Shown piece after piece: positions 53,215 to 63,933 of a stretch of DNA of 64,000 nt (its first letter is position 1; each line of letters begins with the position of its first letter). The notes under the pieces are model-generated. The model was given only the letters and a program-made list of their open reading frames with translations, made no database searches and had not been told where the DNA came from. The translations under genes and the position numbers were made by a program. This stretch comes from Protonemura montana (lineage: Eukaryota; Arthropoda; Insecta; Plecoptera; Nemouridae). The DNA is taken from positions 14,608,001 through 14,672,000 of the forward strand of contig OX387608.1 in the NCBI GenBank assembly GCA_947568835.1, written 5' to 3'.

Positions 53215-54949
53215 TATTTATCCATGCTCTTTGACCCCTAGGACTAAAAAATACCTGTTTTCGATTCGTTTTCGTGAAACTTCTGACCAGTCGAGACTGG
53301 TCGACAATCAGACACAATTATTCGTTTAGTAATTGCATAATGTGGCATGTCCACATATTAGAGATGATTTATGTCCCAACTTAATTGCCCAATTTGTTCG
53401 ACAACCAGTCCGTTGTTTATTTGGACTCAGTCAGGAATGCTTGCAGCTATTATTAAACAGAACAATACTTTAGGTAATAAAACGTAAATACCCTCCGTCT
53501 TTTATTCGCAGAGTAAACCGTTGAACGATTTGAAACTCTCGATATATCCTATGTTTAAAAATAAAGTACATTGGATTTGAAACGCTGGCGGTTCCGTAGA
53601 TCTGTGCTAGATGGCGCGGAGTGATCGATTTGACGCAGCCTACACCACCGAGTGCAATCAGTTTGATTTGATTCGTAATGCATTTTATCTAGAAACTTGC
53701 AAGAAAACAAACAGCAGAGACGAGGTAATGCGTTATTGATTTAGTGATTTGCTACGAATGAATTGTGAATTTTGCAACGCCGAACAAATAGTATTTTATG
53801 TCGATGAGCATCGAGCAAATATTTAATGTCACTTTAGATATAAACAGGGCACTGACTTTGGCACTGACTAGCGCTGTTTTCTTATGTCATTTTCTTTGAC
53901 TGAATTTTAGAAGTGTTTGACTTCGATCAAGAAGATTTCTCCGTAGAAAGCTATAATTATGTTTAACACATTTGGTATTTGAGACGAGTTTTACCAACGG
54001 TTTTACCTCACTGCCATAATGCTAATTTTAAACGGTCTTGGCGAAAACTGCACGCAAAATGACTACTTTATCAACAAAAATCGAGGATGCTGCTAGAAAA
54101 ATCGCTGTCATTTTGAGTGTTTAGATATTTCGTTTCGTGTTTTCTTGGAGATTTCTCGCATTTGAGACTGGCTTACAGTCACTGTGATTCAAATATCGCT
54201 AAATACTGCGTCACATCCATTCAATCTCGAGTAGGTAATTCCTATTCGACGTTGGATACCGCTAGGAACCATGACCAAAAATCACTGATTCCCTTCCTTA
54301 CTTTGCCGACGACATGTAACATAATGCTCCCTTTGCGAACTGACCCCTAAAACGTGTTCGCGACAGGGGACAAAATTTACCCTGATGTCAACCGCAAGTG
54401 TTTTAGCGTCCCGCTTGACAAGGGTGCAGAACCGACCAACCCCCCGTCAGCAAAACAAATCGTCCCTTGGTCGGAATTCGGACTAGCGAGGTGTCAAGAA
54501 ACCAAAGACCAGAAAGAACTTGAGATAGTTGCGTGTTGACGTGTTCATAGGGGGCGATTATTGCGAGAAAACAAGACATAACGTCAAATAAATCAATTTT
54601 GACTAATTGACCAACACGTAGGTATTAGAAGAAGATTGGCCTGTTGCTTTTCAAAATTGCTTGCATTGAAATGTTGTGTACTCCATTGATGTTGGTTTTA
54701 GCTCATCAATTTCCTTACATTAATATTTCATTCGTGTGTACGTTCGGCAAATAAAGTTTAGAGAATCGATTTCCATATTTTCTTGTATAATGTTAAAGTA
54801 GATGTTTCCCAGGCGCTATCGAATTAGTTTTAAGCATTGCCTACCCAGTGCAGCAAGCATAAACACTTGATCAATCCACATAAAATAATACTAGACAAAC
54901 ACGGGATAAAATAGAAAATATATAGTTAGGGAAAAGAAGGTGGTTTGTC
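53215..54949 (+). other. Upstream region of the gustatory receptor gene
   Basis: No gene or repeat recognised. Open frames here are short and lack family features. Confidence 0.5.
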
Positions 54950-57900
54950 ATGTCTGTGGTTCCTAAAACTCCTCGGCCGTTCTTGATGAGCGACGAAATG
55001 TTGAAAAGAGAGTTTGCCAGCGCTTTGTACCACAACAGTGGCAAGCGACCTCAAAGGCAGCAATTTGCTGACGATGGTGTTGACTCGAAATCGCACATCC
55101 TCGGATTTTTGAAACCATTGTGGTGCTACATGCGCGTTGTAGGGGTGTTTCCGGTGGCGCAGAAGAAAGGTAAGAAGTCACAGGTGATTTTGTTTGCATT
55201 TTTGAACATAAGACAAGTTAACAAGTTAAAACATCGCTGGTTTTAGTGCATTGTCAGAGTCACAGCGCTGACGTTAAACGTTCTACTACCTCCAGCTCGT
55301 GGTAACGGTTGTTGCCACCCGATGGCGCTTGCCGCTGTATTTTTTTTTAAACAGATATTCACAATAAATAACGACTTCAAATATCGATACATAAATATCA
55401 ATCGTTTGGGTTAGCACCAATAAATATTAACTGAGCGTAAACCAGTCTCAATTGCGAAATATCTGCGAAAATAAACAATGTAAAATTTCATAACGCTCTA
55501 AACGACGGTGACCGCATCTGTTTCCGAACACAATTTTTGTCAATATAGTAGTCTTCGGGCGGCAATGCTCGAGGAAAAAAAAAGTTCAAAATTAGCGCTG
55601 ATACTCTCGACTTAACCTATAAACCCAATGACATAACTTTCCAATTCAGGCAAGTTCACTTTCGGCCTCATCTCTGCCCCGACGGCCTACTCGTTCAGCG
55701 TCTACCTCATGATGGCCCTCTACTCGACGACCTTACTATTTCGGCTCGTCACGCTGATGTCAAACTCCACGTTAAGCTTCGGCACGTTGGTCTTCTCGTA
55801 CCTGTGCATCCTGTACTTGTTCCCCCAGACAGTGCTACCTGTTATCCACTGGTCAGAAGCACATAAAGTGGCCGGGTACCTCAACGACTGGACAGACTTG
55901 CAGGTGATCACATTCGTCTCACGGCTCTACGGCAAAACAATACACTTTATATGAGTTCCGGTTTAAGTTCTACTTTTGATCGTTTAAAAATTAATCATTT
56001 ATACCCCCATTACCAGATCGATTGATTCGTGGGGTTACACGACATGGTCTTTTGAAATCGCGCCATGTGGCACTGGTCTAATGGTGTCGGTGAATGAGTG
56101 GATGATAATCAACTTAATCTAGCCTAGAAGGAAAGTTGACAACACGGTGCCTTTACCAAGAGGACCACTGGCTTATCTCCCTTCCGAAGGACGGTACAAC
56201 TCAAACAACAGGATTCCTCCACAAATCCACGCTGTCGAGAGGTTGATAAGCAAGGCAAATGAAGTTGCTGTACTTACTTTCATCCCTCCAACTTCTTTCC
56301 CAAACAGCTGGTCATATGTGTGTTGGTCACCCATCCAATACCTTGTCCAGTGCGTTCTTGTCTAACTTCGGTGATCTCACGAGAACCGGTGTTTCCATCC
56401 CGCCAAACCCTTCAGTCCACTCTTTTTTATCCTAGAATAACATAGGATCAGGATAGCTTCAGTTAGGCCCCGTAATACTACTTATATCAACACTGACACA
56501 CGTTCTTAACCCTAAGAAACATCTGAATTTCACTGCCTGTGATTGGTTGTTGTAGTAATTGATTTAACTTACACTTTAACTAGAAGTTAAGGTCAGGTTT
56601 AACCAAAATATTCAACTATAAGTTGGACCTCTCACTCACAGAAACATCTGAATTCCACTGCACTTGATTGAAAGTTGTCATGGCAATAGTTTCAACTAAC
56701 ACTTCAACTCTAGGAGGCGAGATTTTGGTAAAACCGGACCTAAGCAAACTGTAATGCTGGTTATTAGAAGTTTAGCGCTTATGGGAGAAGCAAAGCTTGC
56801 ATTTTTGTAATTTCCTCTTTAATGTACCCAGCTTTCAGTGGAGCTGGTGACCGGAAGACCGTTTACCTGCACCAAGAGCCGCAAGAAGGTGATCTACACT
56901 GTCATCCTAATCGTAGTCGAGTGCACCACACTTGTCCTTCTCGAGTACCTGCTACTGGACGCCATCTTGCTTACCGAGACGCCGTTCTACTATTACTCGA
57001 TCTCGTTGGTGCACATGCATTGTGCACTCTGGCATTTTCTGTGTGGAGCCCTTTCGGAGACGGCCGACCATCTGGTCGAGTCGCTAGAGACAGAGGTGAG
57101 GAACCCGTAGGGGATTAATAATAATAAGTAATTATTTGCAGCTAAATTATGTTTGCAGAGCTCCTAATGAAGAGAAAAACCTAAAAGTGATTGTATCGTA
57201 ACAGCTTTGATAAAATTGATAAAAGAAATAAAGATTTTCAGCTTAGAATTCTTATGAATCGCTCCCCACAGACTGCTTGATTCAGTATTAAATTAGTTGA
57301 TGGTCCAATTGGTAATAAAAAAATGTTATATTAGATTTTTTTTCTGAAATCATAGCACGTTCACCAAAGCAATGTGTCTGGTTTTTAGCTAATTCCTATG
57401 GTATTTTTGCGTCGATAGAGGTACCGTGCGGAAATTTGAAAAAAAAAATATTTTTAAATTTCTGAACACACTCTCATTCGAGAAGATTGGCATTCATTGT
57501 TCCTCTTGATTCCCCCTCCCAGGAGAGCAAACCCTGAATTAAAATCACAGTTGCTAACTAAAATCCACATCAATTTCCTTTAGTTTCATCGGAAAGAAGC
57601 TCACCTAGCGCCCGTGGTGTTAAAATACCGTACCGTCTGGTGCAACCTGAGTCGCCTCACCAGCGCCACTGGCGACGTGCTGGTGCACACAGTGGCGTTT
57701 ATACTGATCCTCTGGTCATTGGTGCTCTTATTGACTATCTACGGTGCAATGCCCGGCGGGGTTGAATACGACTACCCCGTGTCACGCCAGTTTGGACTCG
57801 CGTTCAGCGTGATGATCGTCTTCGCCGTGATTTACGTCTTTTGCAACTCGGCACATCAAACAACTGACAGAGTGAGAGGTTTTACAATTATTATTAACTG

Positions 57901-60338
57901 CTAGAAACAGTAGAAACTGAGATAAGCCACAAGGCACTTGGTCATGTATTGGATGGGTGACCACAGCACGGTTTGCCGTGTTGGAAACATCGGTTCTCGT
58001 AAGATCACCGAAGTTAAGCAACACTGCGCTGGGTCAGATATTGGATGGGTGACCACCGAACGGTTTTCCGTGCTAGAAATCCGGTTCTCGTGAGATCACC
58101 GAAGTTAAGCAACACTGCGCTGGGTCAGATATTTGATGGGTGACCACAGAACGGTTTTCCGTGCTAGAAATCCGGTTCTCGTTAGATCACCGAAGTTAAG
58201 CAACACTGCACGTGGTCAGGTATTGGATGAGTTACCATTATATTCGTGAAGAGTTCTGTTAAGCGAAGAGGTGGAGAGAGATAGAAGTTAGCACTAAATT
58301 TCATTATCCTATCATGGATTTGTGGAGGGATCCTGTTCGATTTTTTTCCGTCTTTGGAAGGAGTGGTCCTCTTGGCGTTTTTAGATTGGTGTAGTCTATT
58401 TGCTGACACCGGGTCACACCTATTTCACCCTAGTCCCTTCTTAGCTAGATTAGGTTCCTCATAGTTCTATTAGACTAGAACCACACGACTAGTTGTCAAA
58501 ACAATGCGTCGTCAATCACAACCAATCAATTAATTGCCTTCTAGGTTGGCAGAACGTTCCTGGACCGAATCAGTTTAATCAGGACCTCCGACCAATTGAC
58601 GCAGTGTGAGGTAAGTTCCCTCGCCGGTCGAGTTAAGTAGCTTCTAGCGTCTATTTCCTCCCGAAGACGAGTCCCTACACTAGGATTAATTTGAGTTTGC
58701 CACTTTCTGGGGTGCTTGTACCAACCTAGAAAACATGACACCATGATGCTACTGTTAACTATCCGATTTAAAAGCAACAAAATAATGTTTTTCTTTGGTT
58801 GAAACATTTAATAATTTAATTAAAACAAAATATTTACTGATAAACAATAAATGTTAACTAACCAAAGTTCAAATTAATATATTTCGGGTTACTTTTAACT
58901 TTTATCAGGTTGGCATGCACCCAAGCTTGCAACCCGCTTTTTAGCAGCCATCGCTAGAATCCGCTAGTGTACGGTAGGTATTTAGCAGAAGCCACTAGGA
59001 CTTTTAGTTTTGCATTTAAGTTCTTATTTTTCAATAGAATTAATTTCACGTAAATAAACTGATAAATTCACAAAGAATTTAAGTGCATGATGCATTGTTT
59101 GATCATAATTTCCTGGTTAATTTTCAAACTCCCCGGTGAAGACTGGCTTTATTTTGCATTCTAAAGTTGGCAATGTGTAGTCGAAGTCCACCAGGTTGTG
59201 GCAAGGTAAGGCTAACACAACTGATGTCAGAGTCCACCAGGTTGTGGCAAGGTAAGGCTAACACGACTGTAGTCAGAGTCCACCAGGTTGTGGCAAGGTA
59301 AGGCTAACACGACTGTAGTCAGAGTCCACCTGGCTGTGGCAAGGTAAGGCTAACACGACTGTAGTCAGAGTCCACCAGGTTGTGGCAAGGTAAGGCTAAC
59401 ACGACTGTAGTCAGAGTCCACCAGGTTGTGGCAAGGTAAGGCTAACACGACTGTAGTCAGAGTCCACCAGGTTGTGGCAAGGTAAGGCTAACACGACTGT
59501 AGTCAGAGTCCACCAGGTTGTGGCAAGGTAAGGCTAACACGACTGTATCATGTTGACTTTGCTTCTTCTACAGATCGAACAGTTCTTGAAGGTTCTGACG
59601 GTGAAGACGCCGGTGATCAACCTCGGGGGCTACGTGGATGTAAACCGTGCGCTGCTCACTTCGGTGAGTTCCTCGTTCCAGTTCTCGGCCCGTACAGCAG
59701 TTTTTGAAACTGTTCCAGCCATTCTTGGTTTCTTTTTTAATCGTTCCAGCCGTGTATTGTTTGAACAAAATTTTCTTACTGGTTCTTGCCGTTCTTTATT
59801 GGTCCAGTTATTGAATTAATATTTGTTTCAACTCTTCTTGGAATTTTAAACCATTCTGAGTTGTGCCTATGCTTTTCTTCGTTGCAACCATTCGTGGCAT
59901 ATTTACACAGGTTTTGCTTCTTCTAACTATTGTTGGTAGTGTCAGCTGTTTTTGCATTTTTCACCTGCTGTCGGTTCAAAAATTAGGGAAATCTCTTTAA
60001 ATTTGAAACAATTTTTTTATTTTTTTTTGTTAGACGGGCCCGTTTTTACAGCCCGTTTCCATCCCGCCACGAGAATTTATATTTTAGCCATTCTTAAAAC
60101 AAATATAAATAGAAAAGTTATGATCGGATTATAAAAAGAAAAAATACGTCAGATTTTATTAAAAATCCATATTTGAACACAATGATAATAAATAAATAAT
60201 AATCTTAGTGAGATTTCCCTGTTGGTCTTGTTGTTTCAGCTGTTCTCGTCTCTGGCCACCTACCTGATCGTGCTCGTGCAGTTCAGGATGAGCAACTCTA
60301 CGCAGGCGCCGAGTCTGACCGAATCTCTTGGCATTTAA
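54950..60338 (+). CDS. Gustatory receptor (arthropod Gr/chemoreceptor family), seven exons, 426 aa
   Basis: Seven-transmembrane ligand-gated cation channel subunit of sensory neurons; the ligand is unknown. Exons: 54950-55169, 55650-55903, 56832-57095, 57584-57871, 58545-58610, 59574-59663, 60240-60338; all GT-AG and in phase. The N-terminal LKPLWCYMRVVGVFPV is the typical entry into TM1. Hydrophobic segments lie around residues 85-105, 115-135, 170-195, 205-230, 270-295, 305-325 and 397-409. The signature TYLIVLVQF (401-409) in the last helix is the family's diagnostic TYhhhhhQF. The last three introns sit in the conserved C-terminal third, as is usual for Gr genes. Length is normal (most Grs are about 350-450 aa). 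Intron 4 is almost filled by a SINE with tripled head, and intron 5 by a minisatellite element, yet the reading frame is intact. Subfamily (sugar, CO2, bitter-type) could not be assigned. Confidence 0.9.
55295..55345 (+). repeat. Repeat C, copy 4 (short)
   Basis: CTCGTGGTAACGGTTGTTGC and ACCCGATGGCGCTTGCCGC match the repeat C core. Intron 1 of the gustatory receptor. Confidence 0.55.
56017..56414 (-). repeat. 5S-derived SINE (copy 11)
   Basis: Near full length on the minus strand, head at about 56300-56414 (GAGATCACCGAAGTTAGACA, GTATTGGATGGGTGACC) and CCTTCGGAAGGGAGATAAG in the middle. The 3' end is decayed. Antisense to the host gene in gustatory receptor intron 2. Confidence 0.87.
56505..56590 (+). 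repeat. Diverged relative of the 148-bp TIR element
   Basis: GAAACATCTGAATTTCACTG then CCTGTGATTGGTTG and a TTAACTTACACTTT end resemble the interior of the TIR element next to it; the ends are lost. A similar piece is at about 29660-29760. Confidence 0.5.
56592..56739 (+). mobile_element. 148-bp TIR element (MITE-like), copy 2
   Basis: Same length and interior as 49361-49508. Ends GTCAGGTTTAACCAAAAT and ATTTTGGTAAAACCGGAC. The repeat may extend outward by CTTAG (CTAAG follows the right end). Gustatory receptor intron 2. Confidence 0.85.
57931..58532 (+). repeat. 5S-derived SINE (copy 12) with three to four tandem 5S-like heads
   Basis: Heads of about 91 bp repeat from 57931 to about 58235 (GAACGGTTTTCCGTGCTAG, GATCACCGAAGTTAAGCAAC, GATGGGTGACCAC) before one body. 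The body is diverged (CTTTGGAAGGAG in the middle) and ends with AACCAATCAATTA. The tail stops about 12 bp before the exon 5 acceptor of the gustatory receptor, same strand. Confidence 0.9.
58683..59548 (-). repeat. Minisatellite-bearing element (copy 2)
   Basis: Inverted copy of 44259-44930. The body at 58683-59178 is followed by an array of about eight 46-bp units (59179-59548; GAGTCCACCAGGTTGTGGCA, AGGTAAGGCTAACACGACTG). Units are nearly identical. It ends about 25 bp before the exon 6 acceptor of the gustatory receptor. Confidence 0.88.
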
Positions 60339-60446
60339 GAACTTCGTTGTACACAAGCTCTTAGAGCGAACCTAGAGTAATCAACCAGAACTAAAGCGTC
60401 ACAGAGTTTTTGACATTGTTAGCTTCGTAGAAGTATAAACAAGTTT

Positions 60447-60452
60447 AATAAA
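60447..60452 (+). terminator. Candidate polyadenylation signal of the gustatory receptor gene
   Basis: AATAAA 109 bp after the stop codon, the first such hexamer downstream. Confidence 0.5.
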
Positions 60453-60467
60453 TAATGATATTGGTTG

Positions 60468-60552
60468 GCCACCAGTTTTTGAGAGGATATCAGTGTTTCT
60501 TATAGTAAAATACTTTGCCCATTGCAAGCATTGTTAATTTACTTCATATTTC
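60468..60552 (+). repeat. Degenerate 3' end of the TIR/tRNA-like retroposon
   Basis: GTTTTTGAGAGGATATCAGT, ATAGTAAAATAC and CATTGCAAGCATTGTTAATT correspond to the arm and tail, with several changes. Confidence 0.55.
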
Positions 60553-60844
60553 ACAACCCATATCTTTACAGTAATTCCTGTTTATTTATTTATATTTTTT
60601 AACGTTCTTCGATGAACCCATTGTCAATATTAAAGTCAATTTTCTCAATTCTCTACTTCACAATGGCTAACCTTATATTTCAACCACTGGGATTCTAGGT
60701 TTAATCTCAGGTTCAGGTTCAGGTTGAGATTAAACTTACTTTTGACTCTCTTTTACTGACTAGTTTATACTTACCTCAGTGATTGAAAAACATGTACCAA
60801 TAGTTTTATATTTAAATATTGAATTGCTTAGGTTTGTTCAAAAG

Positions 60845-60925
60845 TACAGCAGCAAGCGCCATCGGGTGGCTCCTACCGTTACCACGTGTTGCCGGCCTCG
60901 TTTTCTCAGCTAAACTACAAGGTCA
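60845..60925 (-). repeat. Repeat C, copy 5
   Basis: Minus strand: GAAAACGAGGCCGGCAACAC, GTGGTAACGGTAG and CCGATGGCGCTTGCTGC. The best-preserved core together with 41820-41940. Confidence 0.65.
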
Positions 60926-61025
60926 TTCAGCACGTTTTATACGATGTCCATAGGGTGTCTGTGCATTTGTTCTAGTTTTAATTCTCTACACCAGGGTGTT
61001 CGTTAGCCCTTGAAGTCTTAACCCA

Positions 61026-61160
61026 CTCCGCGAAAGCTGGAACATGTGTGCCCAAATAGCTCAGTTGGTAGAACACCCAACCGGCAATTCAGAGATTCCG
61101 GGTTCTCAACCTGGTTCGGTTGCAATTTTTTGTCAGTCTAGCTTCCTTTCAAGCTTCAAT
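61026..61160 (+). repeat. tRNA-headed SINE, second family (copy 2)
   Basis: CAAATAGCTCAGTTGGTAGA (A box), ACCCAACCGGCAATT, CCGGGTTCTCAAC (altered B box) and GTCAGTCTAGCTTCCTTTC match 28625-28772 in inverted orientation. Confidence 0.7.
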
Positions 61161-61169
61161 TTCATTGAT

Positions 61170-62170
61170 GTGTATTTGAAATCGTATTTACAAACGCTTG
61201 CCGTTTTTGCATTATTTTACAAATTTTTTTTTTTACAAAAAACAAGTTTAAACTGGAGGTTGGAGCAGTCAGGAACTTCTTGCTTTGGTGACTTTGATAG
61301 AATCTTAATACGGTCAGATTTGGTTACATAGGAATGTGGTCGTTTAAAATCAACTTGTCAAGGTGACACGACAATGTCAGGACTCAGGTTGGACAAATGC
61401 TAAACGCACAATAAAACGACAGATTTTTTTAAGGAGTTATTCGAAATGTGAAATGGAATGCCATATTCTAGCCAAGACAAATATTTTTCCTAATGAAGAT
61501 TCGTTTTGTTGCCTTTAATTACAGAAACGACTAATGAGTAATTTTTTTAGCTACACTAAAAGTACAGACTTATTAGGATAATTAACTTTGTTCTAGATAC
61601 CTTTATTCTTGTGCGCAAATTTGATAGCAAAGAAAATTTAAAATTTGAATGAACACAGTTTAATGATACAAGTAAAGTTCAAATTTGACGGATTGAAACA
61701 TCTATGTAAACAAAGTCTACTTTATGTTAATGTTATTGAGTTAATGAGCTGAACTCCAGCTAATTAGCCACAACTCCCTTGAAAAAGTCAGCCAGTCCCG
61801 AGGAGACAAATAATCAACACCATTTCGTGAGCCTGTTTCCACCACTAATCGCAACGGTTCACTCATTTAGTGAGACATTTGTAGAAGCACCTTTACCAAA
61901 CCAGTGAAATCTTCGAGATAATACATAATACATGGTATATATAAACCATCTGCATTCCAGAAAATCATGTAATTAACCCTAGCTTTACAAACATGCAGCA
62001 TAACTCTGACGATGACAGAGCGATCTCTGTAAAAAAGTCGGGAGATGTCTTTTTTTGGACTAAAAAACCCTTCTCAAAACAGAATTAGCTAAAAAAAAAA
62101 CTGTTTCGTTCAAGTATTTTGACATTTTAATAGACATACAAGACTATTACCAACACCAACTCTACTTTCT
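61170..62170 (+). other. Intergenic, no gene seen
   Basis: A+T-rich, no recognised feature. Confidence 0.5.
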
Positions 62171-62175
62171 TGTAG

Positions 62176-62708
62176 ACCGAACGGTTTGTCGTGTTGGAAA
62201 CACTGGTTCTCGTGAGATCACTGAAGTTAAGCAACACTGCGCTAAGTCAAGTTTTGGATGGGTGACCATCATACACATGGCCAGTTCTGTTCGGAAGAGA
62301 GGTTGGAGGGATGAAAGTTAAGCAACACTGTGCTGGGTCAGGTATTGGATGGGTGACCATCATTCACATGACCAGTTCTGTTCAGGAGAGAGGCTGGAGG
62401 GATGAAAGTTAGTACAGCAACTTCACTCGCCTTGCTTATCAACGTCTCGACAGCATGGATTTGTAGAGGAATCCTGTTGTTCGCGTTGTACCGTCCTTCG
62501 GAAGGGACGTTAAGCCAGTTGTACCCTTGGTGCTCTTCGACAGGAGTAGGCTACGTGTCTGCGCCGGGTTTACCCTCCTCCCTTAGCTTGGTTAGGTTCA
62601 TCATCATCCTCATAATCATCCACTTATTCACCGACGCCATAAGACCAGTGCCGCATGGCCAGATGTCAAAACAGTACGCCGTTAAACACCACAAATAATA
62701 ATAATACC
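62176..62708 (+). repeat. 5S-derived SINE (copy 13), full length with duplicated head
   Basis: The unit from GTTAAGCAACACTG to GAGGGATGAAAGTT occurs twice (about 62226-62315 and 62318-62408), followed by one body (CCTTCGGAAGGGACGTTAAG at about 62498-62517) and CGTTAAACACCAC with an (ATA)n tail. Confidence 0.92.
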
Positions 62709-62793
62709 ATCTTGTATAGTGGGGACAATGTCAACAACTTTATCACTGTATTCTCCCAACAAATGGCAATTCCCAACAGTACCAGAAACAGAA

Positions 62794-63067
62794 TCACACG
62801 GCATAATACGTTCCATCGACCTTCCTGGAGAACCCAGCGTTGGTAGCCGGCGAGTGGTCTGCCGCTATACCCAACTTCACGCTGTAGATACTTCGTTTAG
62901 GCTTGCCGTCTCCCGGACATTTCTTCTTGGCGTCGCGACGTCTCTTGGGGTCGACGTCGGTGTCGCTGTCGTCTTCGTCGTCGCTGCTCTGACCGCCGTA
63001 GATGATGGGGTGCCCGCGACGGATCGGTTTCACGGCCGGGATGATTTTTGTGTTGCGTAGAAGTCGC
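62794..63067 (-). CDS. Last exon of an unrecognised gene (91 codons)
   Basis: G+C-rich exon after an acceptor (CCCCTCTTTCAG at 63068-63079). It enters with the last base of a split codon and reads RLLRNTKIIPAVKPIRRGHP, IIYGGQSSDDEDDSDTDVDP, KRRRDAKKKCPGDGKPKRS, then GFSRKVDGTYYAV-stop. The acidic block followed by a basic block and a short hydrophobic C-terminal end suggest a cytoplasmic or nuclear tail. I do not recognise the family. Other frames across the same stretch are open but low-complexity Arg-rich, and are less protein-like. Upstream exons would lie to the right, partly beyond the window. Confidence 0.6.
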
Positions 63068-63099
63068 CTGAAAGAGGGGAAAGATTTCAAGAGCTAAGT

Positions 63100-63930
63100 T
63101 GATCATCAAAAAAAGGACACATTTCTCTCTAAATCATCTGTTAAAATCACCTGTTAGCAGTTTGTTTAATTAATGTTTGTTTAATGTTAGTAGTCTAGTA
63201 TAATCTTCTGTTAGCAGATGGGAATTTATCTAAACTCTCTCTAGTACCTCAGCTCAGTAGCTCGCAGCATCAATGTATATTTGGTGACAAGCCCAGACAC
63301 TCGCTCTCAATATTTGACTCTATACTTCCTGCCGCTCTCAAAGCATCAATTTGCATCTTACACAACCATTTGTATAATAACACTTCATTATTACCATAAC
63401 CATAATCATAAATATTATTAATAAGAAATTGTATTTATAAAATAGATCAGTGAGCTAGACCTTAATGGTAAACCATATATTTTGATAGCTGTCGATTTTT
63501 AAATAAATAGATTTTTCTTCTCATGTGGGATTTTTCACTATTTCATTTTTTGTTTTTCTAAATGTGTACCTAAAATGCATTATGTGTGTATAATTGTGAA
63601 AAATTAAAAGAATAAAAATAAAGAAAATAAAATTTGTTCCATTGATCTGAGTGAAGTTAAACCGCGTATATTTTTTAAATGTTTAGTTCAAACGTTGGCT
63701 ACTGTAGCGCCACTATACCAATTATATTGGCTCACCGTTTTTAAATTCAAGAAAATTATGAATTATTGCCTGCACAAAGCACAGAAGTGCTGAATTAACC
63801 AAGTTCTAGCCACGTTATATGTTTTGAAAAACATGTAAATTTGATTTGCGATAATTTCAAATCGACAACGGCTAAGCACTGTAGCCGCCCAAACAGCAGA
63901 GTGAGTAAGAAACTGGTAATTAACGACCCA
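63100..63930 (-). other. Probable intron, no feature seen
   Basis: A+T-rich sequence upstream of the last exon of the right-edge gene; no repeat shared with the rest of the window. Confidence 0.4.
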
Positions 63931-63933
63931 TAC

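Noticed and set aside
54117-54540. Small plus-strand frames before the gustatory receptor
   Set aside because: Short, no start context, no splice sites in place and no family features.
57931-58260. A functional 5S rRNA gene cluster
   Set aside because: Only part of the 5S sequence is present, with many changes, no terminator after each unit, and a SINE body follows.
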